From the NCBI RefSeq assembly GCF_034479635.1, contig NZ_CP140153.1, positions 751,501 to 815,500 of the forward strand: a stretch of DNA of 64,000 bases, given 5' to 3'. Below the pieces are notes generated by a model, which made no database searches, was not told the origin of the DNA, and saw only the letters and a list, made by a program, of their open reading frames with translations. This document shows positions 47,854 to 58,650 of the stretch, piece after piece. The DNA comes from Guyparkeria halophila (lineage in GTDB: Bacteria; Pseudomonadota; Gammaproteobacteria; Halothiobacillales; Halothiobacillaceae). Positions within the stretch are counted from its first letter, which is position 1, and every line of letters starts with the position of its first letter. The position numbers and the translations under genes are program-made.

Positions 47854-47865
47854 AGCGGTCCGTGA

Positions 47866-48387
47866 TCAGAGCGGATCTTGGGCCGGCGGTGTCTGCGGCA
47901 GGGGCTGGCCGTCGTCCTGCGTTTCCAGATCGTAGGGGCTGTCGCCGCCCCCAGCGCCCGGGGCCGGGCCCGTCGGGGCGTTGCTCGGCGAGGCGGCCTC
48001 GGCCTCGTCGGGGAGCTCGGCGCTGTTCATCGACGGCGCCTCGGCCAGCTCCATGCCGTCACGGCGGATGGCATCCACGCGGCCGGTTGAGTCGTATTCG
48101 ATGACCAGCGTGTGGCGGAAGGCTTCCTGCTTGCCGCGCTTGTCGTAATAAACGTAGGTGTCACGCTGGCCCTGGTGGAAGATGTCGTTGAGGCTGGGCG
48201 TGCCGAGGATCGAGCGCACCTGGGACTGGGGCATACCCTCGCGCAGCCGCTCGATCTGCGCCTCCTCGTAGATATTGCCCTGCTGGATATCCGGCTGGTA
48301 GACCTGGATGAAGCTGGGCACGTAAACCGACGAGCAGCCGGCTAGCAGGGTGGCGACGAGCGGTAGCGTGAGAAGTGAGCGCTGCAT
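47866..48387 (-). CDS. bamE: Outer membrane assembly lipoprotein BamE
   Basis: 173 aa. Lipoprotein signal LLTLPLVATLLAGC with lipobox Cys, then the BamE core SFIQVYQPDIQQGNIYEEAQIERLREGMPQSQVRSILGTPSLNDIFHQGQRDTYVYY. The C-terminal part after about residue 115 is an acidic, Pro/Ala-rich extension. The ATG at 48387 directly precedes the signal; ATG 48426 is an alternative. Divergent from fur. Confidence 0.93.
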   Translation of the reverse strand: MQRSLLTLPLVATLLAGCSSVYVPSFIQVYQPDIQQGNIYEEAQIERLREGMPQSQVRSILGTPSLNDIFHQGQRDTYVYYDKRGKQEAFRHTLVIEYDSTGRVDAIRRDGMELAEAPSMNSAELPDEAEAASPSNAPTGPAPGAGGGDSPYDLETQDDGQPLPQTPPAQDPL

Positions 48388-48578
48388 GATCCTGGGAAAC
48401 CTGTTCCTGATGGTCTGTATGGGCATTCGACTGCGCCACAATGATACGCCGTCTGTCCGTTGATGCCAGCCTGCGGATTGTTGCACACCGATATCCACGT
48501 GGCGCTCCGGTTCTGGCGGCATCTTCGGTTACAATCTGAAAAGATTCGGACAAGTGAACGCAATCGAGGGCAGAAGTT

Positions 48579-48995
48579 TTGGATTCCAGCGAACTCAAGA
48601 AGGCCGGACTGAAGGTCACTTTGCCACGAGTGAAGATCCTCGAGATCATCGAGGCGAATCAGGACTGGCACATGAGTGCGGAGGACGTCTACAAGGAATT
48701 GCTCGCCCGCGGCGAGGAGATCGGTCTGGCGACCGTCTACCGCGTGCTGACCCAGTTCGAGACCGCCGACATACTCAAGCGTCACCAGTTCGAGGGCGGC
48801 AAGGCCGTGTTCGAGCTGATCTCCAAGGGCGATCACGATCACCTGGTCTGCGTGAAGACCGGCCAGGTGGAGGAATTCCACGATCCGATCATCCAGGAGC
48901 GGATCGCCATGATCGCCGATGAATTCGAGTTCGATCTGACCGATTACTCGCTGGTGATCTACGGCATCAGTCGCAAGGCGACCGGCAAGAAGTAA
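48579..48995 (+). CDS. fur: Ferric uptake regulator Fur
   Basis: 138 aa Fe(II)-dependent repressor. The N-terminal winged helix (ELKKAGLKVTLPRVKILEIIE, AEDVYKELLARGEEIGLATVYRVLTQFE) and dimer domain with HDHLVC are clear. Only one Cys of the usual CxxC is present (VCVKTG), as I recall for Pseudomonas-type Fur, so a structural zinc at that site is unlikely. The start is a TTG at 48579. TACAAT at 48530-48535 is a probable -10. Confidence 0.95.
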   Translation: MDSSELKKAGLKVTLPRVKILEIIEANQDWHMSAEDVYKELLARGEEIGLATVYRVLTQFETADILKRHQFEGGKAVFELISKGDHDHLVCVKTGQVEEFHDPIIQERIAMIADEFEFDLTDYSLVIYGISRKATGKK

Positions 48996-49017
48996 GCGAC
49001 TCGCGCTCGCCACATGA

Positions 49018-49054
49018 CGACGCCCGCCCGGGTTCTCCGGGCGGGCGTCGCGCG
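49018..49054 (+). terminator. Terminator after fur
   Basis: A 14-bp perfect stem CGACGCCCGCCCGG / CCGGGCGGGCGTCG with a GTTCT loop, then CGCGTTTT. It lies between convergent fur and recN. Confidence 0.8.
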
Positions 49055-49088
49055 TTTTGCTCCCGGCGTGCCGGGCTGGGGGAGGTAA

Positions 49089-50777
49089 TCAGGCCGAACT
49101 GGCCAACAGTTCGCGGGCATGGGCCCGTGTCTGATCAGTGACCTCTCGGCCTCCCAGCATGCGCGCGAGTTCCTCGACGCGCTCGTCGGCATCCAGGCCG
49201 CGCACCCAGGTGCGGGTCGAGTCGGCCTGTTCGTCCTTCTCGATCCGTGCCTGGTGGTGGCCATGCGCGGCGACCTGCGGCAGGTGGGTGACGCATAGCA
49301 CCTGGCGCGAGTCGCCCAGTGCACGCAGGTGCGCGCCGACGATCGCGGCGGTGGCCCCGCCGATCCCGGTATCGACCTCGTCGAAGATGAACGTGCCCAC
49401 CGGGTCATCGCCGGCGGTCAACGTTTTCAGCGCCAGGCTCACGCGGGCCAGCTCGCCGCCCGAGGCGATCTGGTCGAGTGGGGCGACCGGCTGGCCGCGG
49501 TTGGCGCTGATCAGGAAGACGACCTCGTCGATGCCGCGCTCGCCGCGGCGCTCGGCCAGTGTCCCGGGGTTGGTCAGCCGCACCTCGAATTCGCCGTTGG
49601 GCATGCCCAGCTCGCGGATCGAGGCCTTGAGACGGTCGGCCAGCTTCTTCGCGCCGCGCTGGCGTTTCTTGCTGACCTCGGCGGCAAGCCGGTCGTAGGC
49701 GGTGCGATTCTCGGCCAGCCGCGCCTCGACCTCGCCCAGCGTGCTGCCCGCCTGTTCGAGTTGCTCGTATTCCTCGCGCAGATCCCGGATGTGCTGCTCG
49801 AAGGCCTCGGGCGCGACACGGTGCTTGCGCGCCAGTTCGTGCAGTGTGTCGAGCCGGGCCTCGACGGTGGCCAGACGCTCGGGGTCGGCCTCGGCCGATT
49901 CGAGTCGGTCACGCAGGGTGTCGACCGCCTCGGCGATCTGGATCTCGGCGGACTGCAGTGTCTCGATGACCGGACCGAGCGACTCGTCGAGATCCGCGAT
50001 CCGCGAGAGCGACTGTTCGGCGGCGCCGATGCGGTCGTGGGCGTTGCCGTCGTCGTCGAACAGCGCGGCCATCTGCTCGGCCAGTACCTGCCGCCACTCG
50101 TCGAGCCTCGAGAGGCGTTTGAGCTCGGCGTGCAGCTGGTTGAATTCGTCGGGCTGCGGGTCGACTCGCTCGATTTCCTCGAGCTGGAATTCCAGGAAGG
50201 CGAGCCGGTCGGCCCGCGAGGCCTGTTCGGCCTGGTGGCTGGCCAAACGTTCCTCGTCGCCATGAATCTGGCGGCTCAGGCGGCCGATCTCGTCGACTGA
50301 TCCCTTCAGGTCGCAGAAATGATCCAGCAGGGCGAGCTGGGTCTTGGCCTGCATCAGCCGCTGGTTCTGGTGCTGGCCGTGGATGTCGATCAGGTGCCGC
50401 CCGATCCCCTTGAGGGTCTGGCCCGGCACGGGGCGGCCGTTGATCCAGGCCTTGGAGCGCCCGTCACGGGACAGGAGCCGGCGCACGATCAGCGGCAGCT
50501 GCTCGCCTTCCGGTTCCTCGCCCAGTTCCTGTTCCTCGAGCCAGCGTGCCGCCGGGCTGTCCAATGGCAACAGGAACTCGCCGGTGACCTCGCCCTGGTC
50601 GCAGCCGGCGCGCAGCAGGTTCATGTTGGCCCGATCGCCCAGCAACAGCCCGATCGCGTCGATCAGGATCGACTTGCCCGCGCCGGTTTCGCCCGTGAGC
50701 GCGGTCATGCCGGCGGCGAAATCGAGCTCGAGTTGATCGATCAGGGCGATCTGGCGGATCGAGAGGGTAGTCAGCAT
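49089..50777 (-). CDS. recN: DNA repair protein RecN
   Basis: 562 aa SMC-like ATPase of double-strand break repair. Walker A GETGAGKSILIDAIGLLLGDRA at the N-terminus, long coiled-coil arms (about residues 150-370), signature IASGGELARVSLALKTL and Walker B FIFDEVDTGIGGATAAIVG at the C-terminus. Full length. Order bamE, (fur), recN, nadK is conserved. Seventy-five nt separate it from nadK. Confidence 0.97.
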   Translation of the reverse strand: MLTTLSIRQIALIDQLELDFAAGMTALTGETGAGKSILIDAIGLLLGDRANMNLLRAGCDQGEVTGEFLLPLDSPAARWLEEQELGEEPEGEQLPLIVRRLLSRDGRSKAWINGRPVPGQTLKGIGRHLIDIHGQHQNQRLMQAKTQLALLDHFCDLKGSVDEIGRLSRQIHGDEERLASHQAEQASRADRLAFLEFQLEEIERVDPQPDEFNQLHAELKRLSRLDEWRQVLAEQMAALFDDDGNAHDRIGAAEQSLSRIADLDESLGPVIETLQSAEIQIAEAVDTLRDRLESAEADPERLATVEARLDTLHELARKHRVAPEAFEQHIRDLREEYEQLEQAGSTLGEVEARLAENRTAYDRLAAEVSKKRQRGAKKLADRLKASIRELGMPNGEFEVRLTNPGTLAERRGERGIDEVVFLISANRGQPVAPLDQIASGGELARVSLALKTLTAGDDPVGTFIFDEVDTGIGGATAAIVGAHLRALGDSRQVLCVTHLPQVAAHGHHQARIEKDEQADSTRTWVRGLDADERVEELARMLGGREVTDQTRAHARELLASSA

Positions 50778-50852
50778 GATGGCGGGCGTTTCCTTTTACC
50801 GTGGCTCCGTGATCCTTGGTACTGGCTTGACCGGGGCGCGACGCGTCATTGG

Positions 50853-51770
50853 TCAGAACCGCTGTTCGCTCCAGCAGAGCTTGTCACGCAACAGGGAGTA
50901 ATGGTCGTGACCGACCGGGTGGATCAGCCGGATGTCGTGCTCGTATTTGGAGATGGCGAGGACGTCGCCGCATTTCAGCGGCTGGTTGAGCTGGCCGTCG
51001 AAGCTGACGACACCGCCGCCACGCGAGCCTTCGACCGGACGGATCTCGATCAGGTGGCGGGCATCGACCACGATGGGTCGGTAGCTGAGCGTGTGCGGGC
51101 AGATCGAGACGATCCCCACGGCGTGGAGGTCGGGGGCGATCAGCGGGCCACCGGCCGAGAGGGCATAGGCCGTCGAGCCGGTTGGGGTGCACACCACCAC
51201 GCCATCGGAGCGCTGCTGGTTGACCAGCGTGCCGTCGATGCACATCTCGAATTCGACCATCCGGGCCGGGTCGCGCATCTTGAAGGTGATGTCATTGAGC
51301 GCCACCGACTCCATGATGCGCGTGTCGTTGCGCATCAGGCTGCCCTGCAGCAGAAAGCGGCGTTCCTCGCAGTAGCGGCCCTCGAGAATGGCCGAGAGGT
51401 GCCGCTGCACCTCGACCGGGCTGACGTCGGCGAGAAAGCCCAGCCGGCCGAGGTTGACGCCCAGGATCGGCACGTCGTGCAGGCACAGCGAACGCGCGGC
51501 GTTGAGCATGGTGCCGTCGCCACCGATCACCACGATCAGGTCGCGATCGATCCGATCGCGCGAAAAGCGCGCCGCCGTGATCGACGGGGCCGGGTTTTCG
51601 GCGTCTTCCTCCAGCGCCCAGGCGACGTCGTGGGCCTCGGCGACCGCGATCAGGTTGCGGTAGACCTCGGCCAGCGCCTCGCCGCCGTTGGGTTTGACGA
51701 TGATGCCCAGACGCGTGAAGGCGGGAGTGCCGTCGGGCTGTTCGCTGGCTGACGAGGAGGAAGGATTCAT
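50853..51770 (-). CDS. nadK: NAD kinase
   Basis: 305 aa. Phosphorylates NAD+ to NADP+. Motifs: IVVIGGDGTMLNAARSL (the GGDG site), ILGVNLGRLGFLADVSP, LNDITFKMRDPARMVEFEMCIDGTLV, DGVVVCTPTGSTAYALSAGGPLIAPDL. The N-terminal 20 residues are Ser-rich and not conserved, so the true start may be slightly downstream of 51770. Confidence 0.96.
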   Translation of the reverse strand: MNPSSSSASEQPDGTPAFTRLGIIVKPNGGEALAEVYRNLIAVAEAHDVAWALEEDAENPAPSITAARFSRDRIDRDLIVVIGGDGTMLNAARSLCLHDVPILGVNLGRLGFLADVSPVEVQRHLSAILEGRYCEERRFLLQGSLMRNDTRIMESVALNDITFKMRDPARMVEFEMCIDGTLVNQQRSDGVVVCTPTGSTAYALSAGGPLIAPDLHAVGIVSICPHTLSYRPIVVDARHLIEIRPVEGSRGGGVVSFDGQLNQPLKCGDVLAISKYEHDIRLIHPVGHDHYSLLRDKLCWSEQRF

Positions 51771-51798
51771 GGCGTGTGCGCTCTTTCTACCTGACGAC

Positions 51799-52125
51799 TC
51801 AATGATTGCCGGAGGACCACTTCAGTCCGATGATGCCCGCCACGATCATGGCGATGAAACCGAGTCGCGCGAGCGATGCCGGTTCCTTGAACCAGAGGAT
51901 GCCCAGGATCGCCACGCCGGTCGCGCCGATGCCCGTCCAGATCGCATAGGCGGTGCCCATGGGAATCTCGCGCATGGCCAGGGCGAGCAGGTAGAAGCTC
52001 AGCCACGCGAGGGCGAGTACCGCCACCGTGGGCAGCAGACGCGAAAAACCGTCGGTAAAGCGCAGCCCGGTTGCCCAGACGATTTCCAACAGGCCGGCGG
52101 CCAATAAGATGAGCCAAGCGTTCAT
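51799..52125 (-). CDS. gdx: Small multidrug resistance family guanidinium exporter Gdx (SugE)
   Basis: 108 aa, four membrane helices. Opening helix AWLILLAAGLLEIVWATGLRFTDGFSRL with the essential Glu, then MGTAYAIWTGIGATGVAILGILWFKEPASLARL and IVAGIIGLKWS match SugE/Gdx closely, rather than EmrE. Gdx exports guanidinium in exchange for protons. ATG 52125; the frame continues 12 codons upstream without support. A hairpin in the leader is listed separately. Confidence 0.9.
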   Translation of the reverse strand: MNAWLILLAAGLLEIVWATGLRFTDGFSRLLPTVAVLALAWLSFYLLALAMREIPMGTAYAIWTGIGATGVAILGILWFKEPASLARLGFIAMIVAGIIGLKWSSGNH

Positions 52126-52138
52126 GTCGTGGTGTGAT

Positions 52139-52170
52139 CCTCGAATACGGTTCGGTCGCATCCGTCGAGG
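52139..52170 (-). promoter_or_regulatory. Leader hairpin before gdx
   Basis: On the minus strand CCTCGA (52170-52165) pairs with TCGAGG (52144-52139), with an inner ACGG/CCGT pairing. The right arm includes the GAGGA that could serve as the ribosome binding site 12 nt before the ATG. It does not match guanidine riboswitch classes I, II or III as I know them. Confidence 0.35.
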
Positions 52171-52210
52171 GCCGGCGATCGGCCGCCGCGATGCGGAATG
52201 CGGCCCAGTC

Positions 52211-52480
52211 TAAGGAAGGTCTGCGCGAATAGCCAACGCCTCTGCGGGTCGCCAGGCGTCCAGATGCAAGGCGCAGTGCGCTGCCCTATGGCTGTGGTCA
52301 TTGGCAAGCGCTGCAACACCGCAGATGGTCGCCTGGCGGCCCGCCCTGCGGGGCTTGCCGGCTTGCCCGCCCTCGGTGTTGCCGATCCTCGCCGGGCAAT
52401 GAGCCCGCCTTCGAATCGGCGCCGTGATGGCTAACAAGCCGGTAAGCCAGAGGCATTGGCTATTCGTGCAGACCTTCCCT
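52211..52480. repeat. Cruciform repeat element, copy 3
   Basis: About 270 bp with terminal inverted repeats matching at 22 of 23 positions (52214-52236 and 52456-52478), extended by seven further paired bases. A nested inverted repeat at 52247-52258 / 52330-52341 matches 11 of 12. The central part is more diverged from copies 1 and 2 but keeps CCGCCCTGCGGGGCT-like and CTCGGTGTTGC blocks. It lies between divergent gdx and hrcA. Confidence 0.8.
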
Positions 52481-52523
52481 GGCAAAGGAACCCGCGTTTG
52501 AATCCGACCGCCGTGCGGCGCGC

Positions 52524-52550
52524 TTGGCACTCTCCTTGGCCGAGTGCTAG
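52524..52550. promoter_or_regulatory. CIRCE operator of hrcA
   Basis: TTGGCACTC, 9 nt, GAGTGCTAG: an inverted repeat close to the CIRCE consensus, 75 nt before the hrcA start. It supports autoregulation by HrcA. Confidence 0.88.
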
Positions 52551-52624
52551 TTTAGAAACCCATTGTAAGCGTAAGCGGGCCCGCGCGATTGCCGCCAACC
52601 AATCAGAGGTTTTCAAATTCGCGT

Positions 52625-53674
52625 ATGACTGACGCCTGGAGTGCACTCCCCGAGCGGGCACAGACCCTGCTGCGGGTGCTGATCGATCGCTACACCGACG
52701 AGGGCGCGCCGATCGGGTCGCGTGCGCTCGCGCGCATGTCCGATCTCAACCTCAGCCCGGCGACGGTACGCAACGTGATGGCCGATCTCGAGGATCTCGG
52801 GCTGGTGCGTGCGCCGCATACCTCGTCGGGACGCGTGCCCACCGAGCTGGCGTATCGCCTGTTCGTCGATTCGTTGCTGACCGCGCCCGGCAAGGCGCCG
52901 GTGGATGCCCGTCGCCTGGAGCGCATCCTGCGCGAGGCGGCCGAGGATGATCCGCAGCAGATGGCGGATACCGCCTCCAACCTGCTTTCGAGCCTGACCC
53001 AGTTTGCCGGGGTGGTCACCATCCCGTCGCGGGCCCGCGCCTTGTTTCGCCAGATCGACTTCGTCTCGCTCTCGCCCGGCCGGGTGTTGATGGTGCTGGT
53101 CACCAATGACGGCGGGGTGCAGAATCGCATCATCCACCCCGACAAGCGCTACAGCCAGGACGAGCTCACCCGATTTGCCAACTTCCTCAACGAGCGGCTC
53201 AACGGCCAATCCATCCAGGGATTGCGCGAGACGCTGGTGGCTGAACTCAAGAGCACGCGCGCGCAGATCGAGGGCAATCTTTCCGAGGCGATCACCCTGG
53301 CCGAATCCGCCGTCGAGGCGGTCGAGGACGAGGCCGGCGTGGCGGTGGCCGGCCAGGTGAATCTGATGGGTATCGACGAGCTGGGCGATGTCGATCGCAT
53401 GCGGCGATTGTTCAATGCCTTCGCCGAGAAACGCGAACTGGTCAGCCTGCTCGATCAGTGCGAGCGTGCCCAGGGCGTGAAGATCTTCATCGGCCGCGAG
53501 TCGGGCTCGCCCACCTTCGATGAATGTGGGGTGGTGGGGGCCTCCTATGGCGTCGACGACGAGGTGGTGGGCGTGCTGGGCGTGATCGGTCCCAAGCGCA
53601 TGCCCTACGACCGGGTGATCTCGATCGTCGACGTTACCTCGCGCCTGCTTTCGAGTGCCCTGTCCCGCCAGTAA
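52625..53674 (+). CDS. hrcA: Heat-inducible transcription repressor HrcA
   Basis: 349 aa. N-terminal winged helix (LPERAQTLLRVLIDRYTDEGAPIGSRALARMSDLNLSPATVRNVMADLEDLGLVRAPHTSSGRVPTELAYRLFVD) and the GAF-like dimer domain ending with IGRESGSPTFDECGVVGASYGVDDEVVGVLGVIGPKRMPYDRVISIVD. It represses CIRCE operators, two of which are in this window. The ATG at 52625 is the family start; the frame is open 12 codons upstream. Confidence 0.96.
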   Translation: MTDAWSALPERAQTLLRVLIDRYTDEGAPIGSRALARMSDLNLSPATVRNVMADLEDLGLVRAPHTSSGRVPTELAYRLFVDSLLTAPGKAPVDARRLERILREAAEDDPQQMADTASNLLSSLTQFAGVVTIPSRARALFRQIDFVSLSPGRVLMVLVTNDGGVQNRIIHPDKRYSQDELTRFANFLNERLNGQSIQGLRETLVAELKSTRAQIEGNLSEAITLAESAVEAVEDEAGVAVAGQVNLMGIDELGDVDRMRRLFNAFAEKRELVSLLDQCERAQGVKIFIGRESGSPTFDECGVVGASYGVDDEVVGVLGVIGPKRMPYDRVISIVDVTSRLLSSALSRQ

Positions 53675-53719
53675 GGTTCTTCGCTCCCATCGCCCTTTGC
53701 AGCGGCCAGCCCCCTTCCC

Positions 53720-53746
53720 CTTGAAAAGATCGCGGATGCCCCAAGA
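53720..53746 (+). promoter_or_regulatory. Sigma-32-like promoter before grpE
   Basis: CTTGAAA (53720-53726), 12 nt, CCCCAAGA (53739-53746). It is close to the RpoH consensus; the spacing is at the short end. It would give heat-shock expression of grpE-dnaK independent of HrcA. Confidence 0.55.
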
Positions 53747-53833
53747 GTCCGGGCATCGGCAGGGAGCGGTCGGCTCAATCGGCGGCTCCCGAGACACACG
53801 AGACACACCAAAACGCTTTTCAGGAGAGCTTCG

Positions 53834-54397
53834 ATGACGGACAAGCCGGTCGATCACGACGACATGAACCAGGAACAGCCGGAGCAGAACGTCGAGGACG
53901 GCGACCAGGCCCAGGCGGGCGATGCCGGCGAGCAAGGCGAGCTTGGCGAGGTCGAGCAACTCCAGGCGCAACTGGCCGAGAAGGACGAGGAGCTGCTGCG
54001 CATCGCCGCGGAGATGCAGAACGTGCGTCACCGCGCCGAGCGCGATATCGAGTCGGCCCGCAAGTTCGCGCTGGAACGATTCGTCGAGGGGCTCTTGCCG
54101 GTGGTCGATTCGCTCGAACTGGGTATCCAGGCGGCCGAGAACGAGAACGCCACGCTGGAGAAGATCAAGGAGGGCGACGAGATGACCCTCAAGATGCTGA
54201 TCCAGACGCTGGAGAAGTTCGGCGTTCAGGCCGTCCATCCGATCGGCGAGCGCTTCAACCCCGAACACCACCAGGCCATCAGCCTGCAGCCGCACGACGG
54301 CGAGCCGGACCACGTCGTCGACGTGATGCAGAAGGGGTACCTGCTCAAGGACCGCGTCGTCCGTCCGGCGATGGTGGTGGTCTCGAAGCCCGAGTAA
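53834..54397 (+). CDS. grpE: Nucleotide exchange factor GrpE
   Basis: 187 aa. Acidic, disordered N-terminus (about 40 residues), a long coiled coil (VEQLQAQLAEKDEELLRIAAEMQNVRHRAERDIESARKFALERFVEGLLPVVDSLELGI) and the beta-wing VHPIGERFNPEHHQAISLQPHDGEPDHVVDVMQKGYLLKDRVVRPAMVVVSK. It releases ADP from DnaK. Preceded by AGGAGAG. Confidence 0.97.
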   Translation: MTDKPVDHDDMNQEQPEQNVEDGDQAQAGDAGEQGELGEVEQLQAQLAEKDEELLRIAAEMQNVRHRAERDIESARKFALERFVEGLLPVVDSLELGIQAAENENATLEKIKEGDEMTLKMLIQTLEKFGVQAVHPIGERFNPEHHQAISLQPHDGEPDHVVDVMQKGYLLKDRVVRPAMVVVSKPE

Positions 54398-54546
54398 GGG
54401 TTTCGCGGCCGGATTTCCCGCGGGTGGCTTGAAAAATCACGGCTCGCCCGCAAGTCCAAGCACAAGGGCGGGTCCGGTGGTCCTCGAGGCCGCGGGCCGC
54501 GCCAACCGAATTTCGCATTCACGACAGAACTCTGGAGACATGATTT

Positions 54547-56472
<1,926 letters not shown>

Positions 56473-56495
56473 GTCGTCGACATCCTGACCAACGG

Positions 56496-56526
56496 ATCAT
56501 CCGCCCTTCGGGGTGGATGATTTTTT
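56496..56526 (+). terminator. Intrinsic terminator after dnaK
   Basis: ATCATCCGCCC / GGGTGGATGAT with one G-T pair and a TTCG tetraloop, followed by six T. A textbook terminator 23 nt after the dnaK stop. Confidence 0.88.
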
Positions 56527-56662
56527 GTGCCTCGCGATCCGGTTGCGTGGCACACCTATTTCCAAGACGGGTCGGCCCTTTTGTGGTGCGGCCTGTCACC
56601 GTATTCAGTCTCGTGCGGCGCTGCCGGACGGGCGAAAACGAAGACAGCCCTAGAGATCGACC

Positions 56663-57811
56663 ATGGCAAAACGTGACTACTACGAGGTGCTGGGGGTCAG
56701 CAAGAATGCCTCGGCCGACGAACTGAAGAAGGCCTATCGCCGCCTGGCGATGAAGCATCACCCGGATCGCAACCCGGGCGACGAAGAGGCCGAGACGCTG
56801 TTCAAGGAGGCCAAGGAGGCCTACGAGGTGCTCTCCGATCCGCAGAAGCGCTCGGCCTACGACCAGTTCGGTCACGCCGGCGTCGACGGCCAGGGTGCTG
56901 GCGGCTTCGGTGGCGGCGGCTTCGGCGGCGGTGCCGGCTTTGCCGATATCTTCGGTGACGTCTTCGGCGATATCTTCGGCGGTGGACGCGCCCGGGGCGG
57001 CGCCTCGCGCGGTGCCGACCTGCAGTACAACCTCAAGCTATCGCTCGAGGAGGCGGTGCGCGGCACCACCGTCGAGATCCGCATCCCGACGACCGAGCCC
57101 TGCGAGACCTGTGACGGCAGCGGCGCCAAGCCGGGCACCGGCAAGACCACCTGCTCGACCTGTGGTGGCCAGGGCGCCGTGCGCATCCAGCAAGGCTTCT
57201 TCTCCATCCAACAGCCTTGCCCGGACTGTGGTGGCGAGGGGCAGAAGATCGAGGACCCCTGCACCGATTGCGGTGGCACCGGCCGGATCGAGACGCAGAA
57301 GACGCTCTCGGTCAAGATCCCGGCCGGGGTCGACACCGGCGACCGCATCCGCCATTCGGGCGAAGGCGCGCCCGGCGAGAAGGGCGGACCGCCGGGCGAT
57401 CTTTACATCCTGATCGACATCAAGCCCCACCCGCTGTTCCGGCGCGACGATGCCGACCTGTTGTGCGACATGCCGATCAGCTTCACCACGGCCGCGCTTG
57501 GTGGTGAGATCGAGGTGCCGACGCTCGACGGCAAGGTCAGTCTCAAGATTCCGGCCGAGACCCAGACCGAAAAGGTGTTCCGCCTGCGTGGTAAGGGCGT
57601 CCGGCCTGTTCGCGGCGGCACCCAGGGCGACCTGCTGGTGACCGTGCATGTCGAGACGCCGGTCAAGCTCAACGACGAACAGCGCGAACTCCTCGAGGCC
57701 TTCGAGCGGTCGCTGGGCAGCGGTGAAGGCGTGGCCAAGAAGCATCGGCCGCGACAGCACTCGTTCCTGGATTCGGTCAAGCGGTTCTTCGACGATCTGC
57801 GAGGCGATTGA
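56663..57811 (+). CDS. dnaJ: Chaperone DnaJ
   Basis: 382 aa. J-domain with HPD ([15 protein letters not shown]), a Gly/Phe-rich region (about residues 75-115), a zinc domain with four CxxCxGxG repeats ([32 protein letters not shown]) and the C-terminal substrate domain. It stimulates DnaK ATPase. Confidence 0.98.
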   Translation: MAKRDYYEVLGVSKNASADELKKAYRRLAMKHHPDRNPGDEEAETLFKEAKEAYEVLSDPQKRSAYDQFGHAGVDGQGAGGFGGGGFGGGAGFADIFGDVFGDIFGGGRARGGASRGADLQYNLKLSLEEAVRGTTVEIRIPTTEPCETCDGSGAKPGTGKTTCSTCGGQGAVRIQQGFFSIQQPCPDCGGEGQKIEDPCTDCGGTGRIETQKTLSVKIPAGVDTGDRIRHSGEGAPGEKGGPPGDLYILIDIKPHPLFRRDDADLLCDMPISFTTAALGGEIEVPTLDGKVSLKIPAETQTEKVFRLRGKGVRPVRGGTQGDLLVTVHVETPVKLNDEQRELLEAFERSLGSGEGVAKKHRPRQHSFLDSVKRFFDDLRGD

Positions 57812-57973
57812 CCGTCTAGGCGTCGCCGGCGGCGGGGCGACTCGTGTGCCGGGCAAAGGCTCGTGGAGCCGGAACCGCGGCGCGGGTCGCGGGGCCTGTC
57901 CAGCCTCCCGGCGACAGGGGTGACGCCGGAGAATAGGATCGACTGCCGACCCGTGGTCCATCCCCGTGTCGGA

Positions 57974-58002
57974 TTGACTTTGGCGGGCGTTGTCTTTATA
58001 TT
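57974..58002 (+). promoter_or_regulatory. Promoter of the rimP-nusA-infB operon
   Basis: TTGACT (57974-57979), exactly 17 nt, TATATT (57997-58002). Strong sigma-70 pattern; transcription should begin near 58009. The 160 nt between dnaJ and this promoter hold no gene. Confidence 0.78.
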
Positions 58003-58040
58003 CCGGTTCCCGCGAACATTGGCTTTAAGAGTGATGCCGG

Positions 58041-58064
58041 GCCCCATATGGGGCTTTTTTATTT
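58041..58064 (+). terminator. Leader terminator/attenuator upstream of rimP
   Basis: GCCCC ATAT GGGGC hairpin followed by six T, A and four T. It lies only about 30-50 nt past the predicted transcription start and before rimP, so it would end most transcripts unless overridden. The flanking CCGGG (58037-58041) and CCCGG (58066-58070) could pair instead. Confidence 0.65.
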
Positions 58065-58122
58065 TCCCGGCTCCCGGTCTTGCGAAAAGGGCGGGCATAA
58101 CCACCAGAGGGTGCAGGCAGAC

Positions 58123-58632
58123 GTGCAGAGAATCCCGGCGGCGATCGAAGACATGCTCAAACCGGTGGTCGAGGACCTCGGTTTCGAGTGGGTCGGCGGC
58201 GAGTTCCGCGGCGGCCCGTCCGGGCTGTTGCGTGTGTACATTGACCACCCGGACGGGATGACGCTCGAACACTGCGCCGACGTGAGTCGAGCCCTGGCGG
58301 GCGAACTCGACGTCGAAGACCCGTTCCCGGGTGCGTACCGGCTCGAGGTTTCCTCGCCGGGCGTCGAACGGCCGATGTTCCGTACCGAGGATTTCGCCCG
58401 TTTCGTCGGGCACCGTGTGCGTCTGCGGCTTTACAAGCCGGTGGCGCAGCAGAAGAAGTTCGAAGGCGTCATTCAGGGCGTCGATGGCGAGGACATTACG
58501 GTCCTCGTCGATGAGGTGGGTGACTTGGTTTTCCGTTTCGAGGAAGCCGAGAAGGCCCACCTTGTCTATGAATTTGCCGACAACACCAAGCGTGGCCGCA
58601 ACAAGCGCAAGAAGCGCACGGCGCGGAAATAG
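58123..58632 (+). CDS. rimP: Ribosome maturation factor RimP
   Basis: 169 aa, needed for 30S assembly. Family features: IEDMLKPVVEDLGFEWVGGEF, GLLRVYIDHPDGMTLEHCADVSRALAGELDVEDPFPGAYRLEVSSPGVERPMFRTEDFARFVGHRV. Start uncertain: I use the GTG at 58123 (AGG 5 nt upstream); the GTG at 58111 is also possible, and the open frame upstream runs through the leader terminator. First gene of rimP-nusA-infB-rbfA-truB. Confidence 0.92.
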   Translation: MQRIPAAIEDMLKPVVEDLGFEWVGGEFRGGPSGLLRVYIDHPDGMTLEHCADVSRALAGELDVEDPFPGAYRLEVSSPGVERPMFRTEDFARFVGHRVRLRLYKPVAQQKKFEGVIQGVDGEDITVLVDEVGDLVFRFEEAEKAHLVYEFADNTKRGRNKRKKRTARK

Positions 58633-58650
58633 AGCGATCTGGCTAGCAAC

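Noticed and set aside
52126-52210. Guanidine riboswitch before gdx
   Set aside because: No paired ACGR-loop hairpins (class II), no class I or III core. Only a simple hairpin is present, reported as such.
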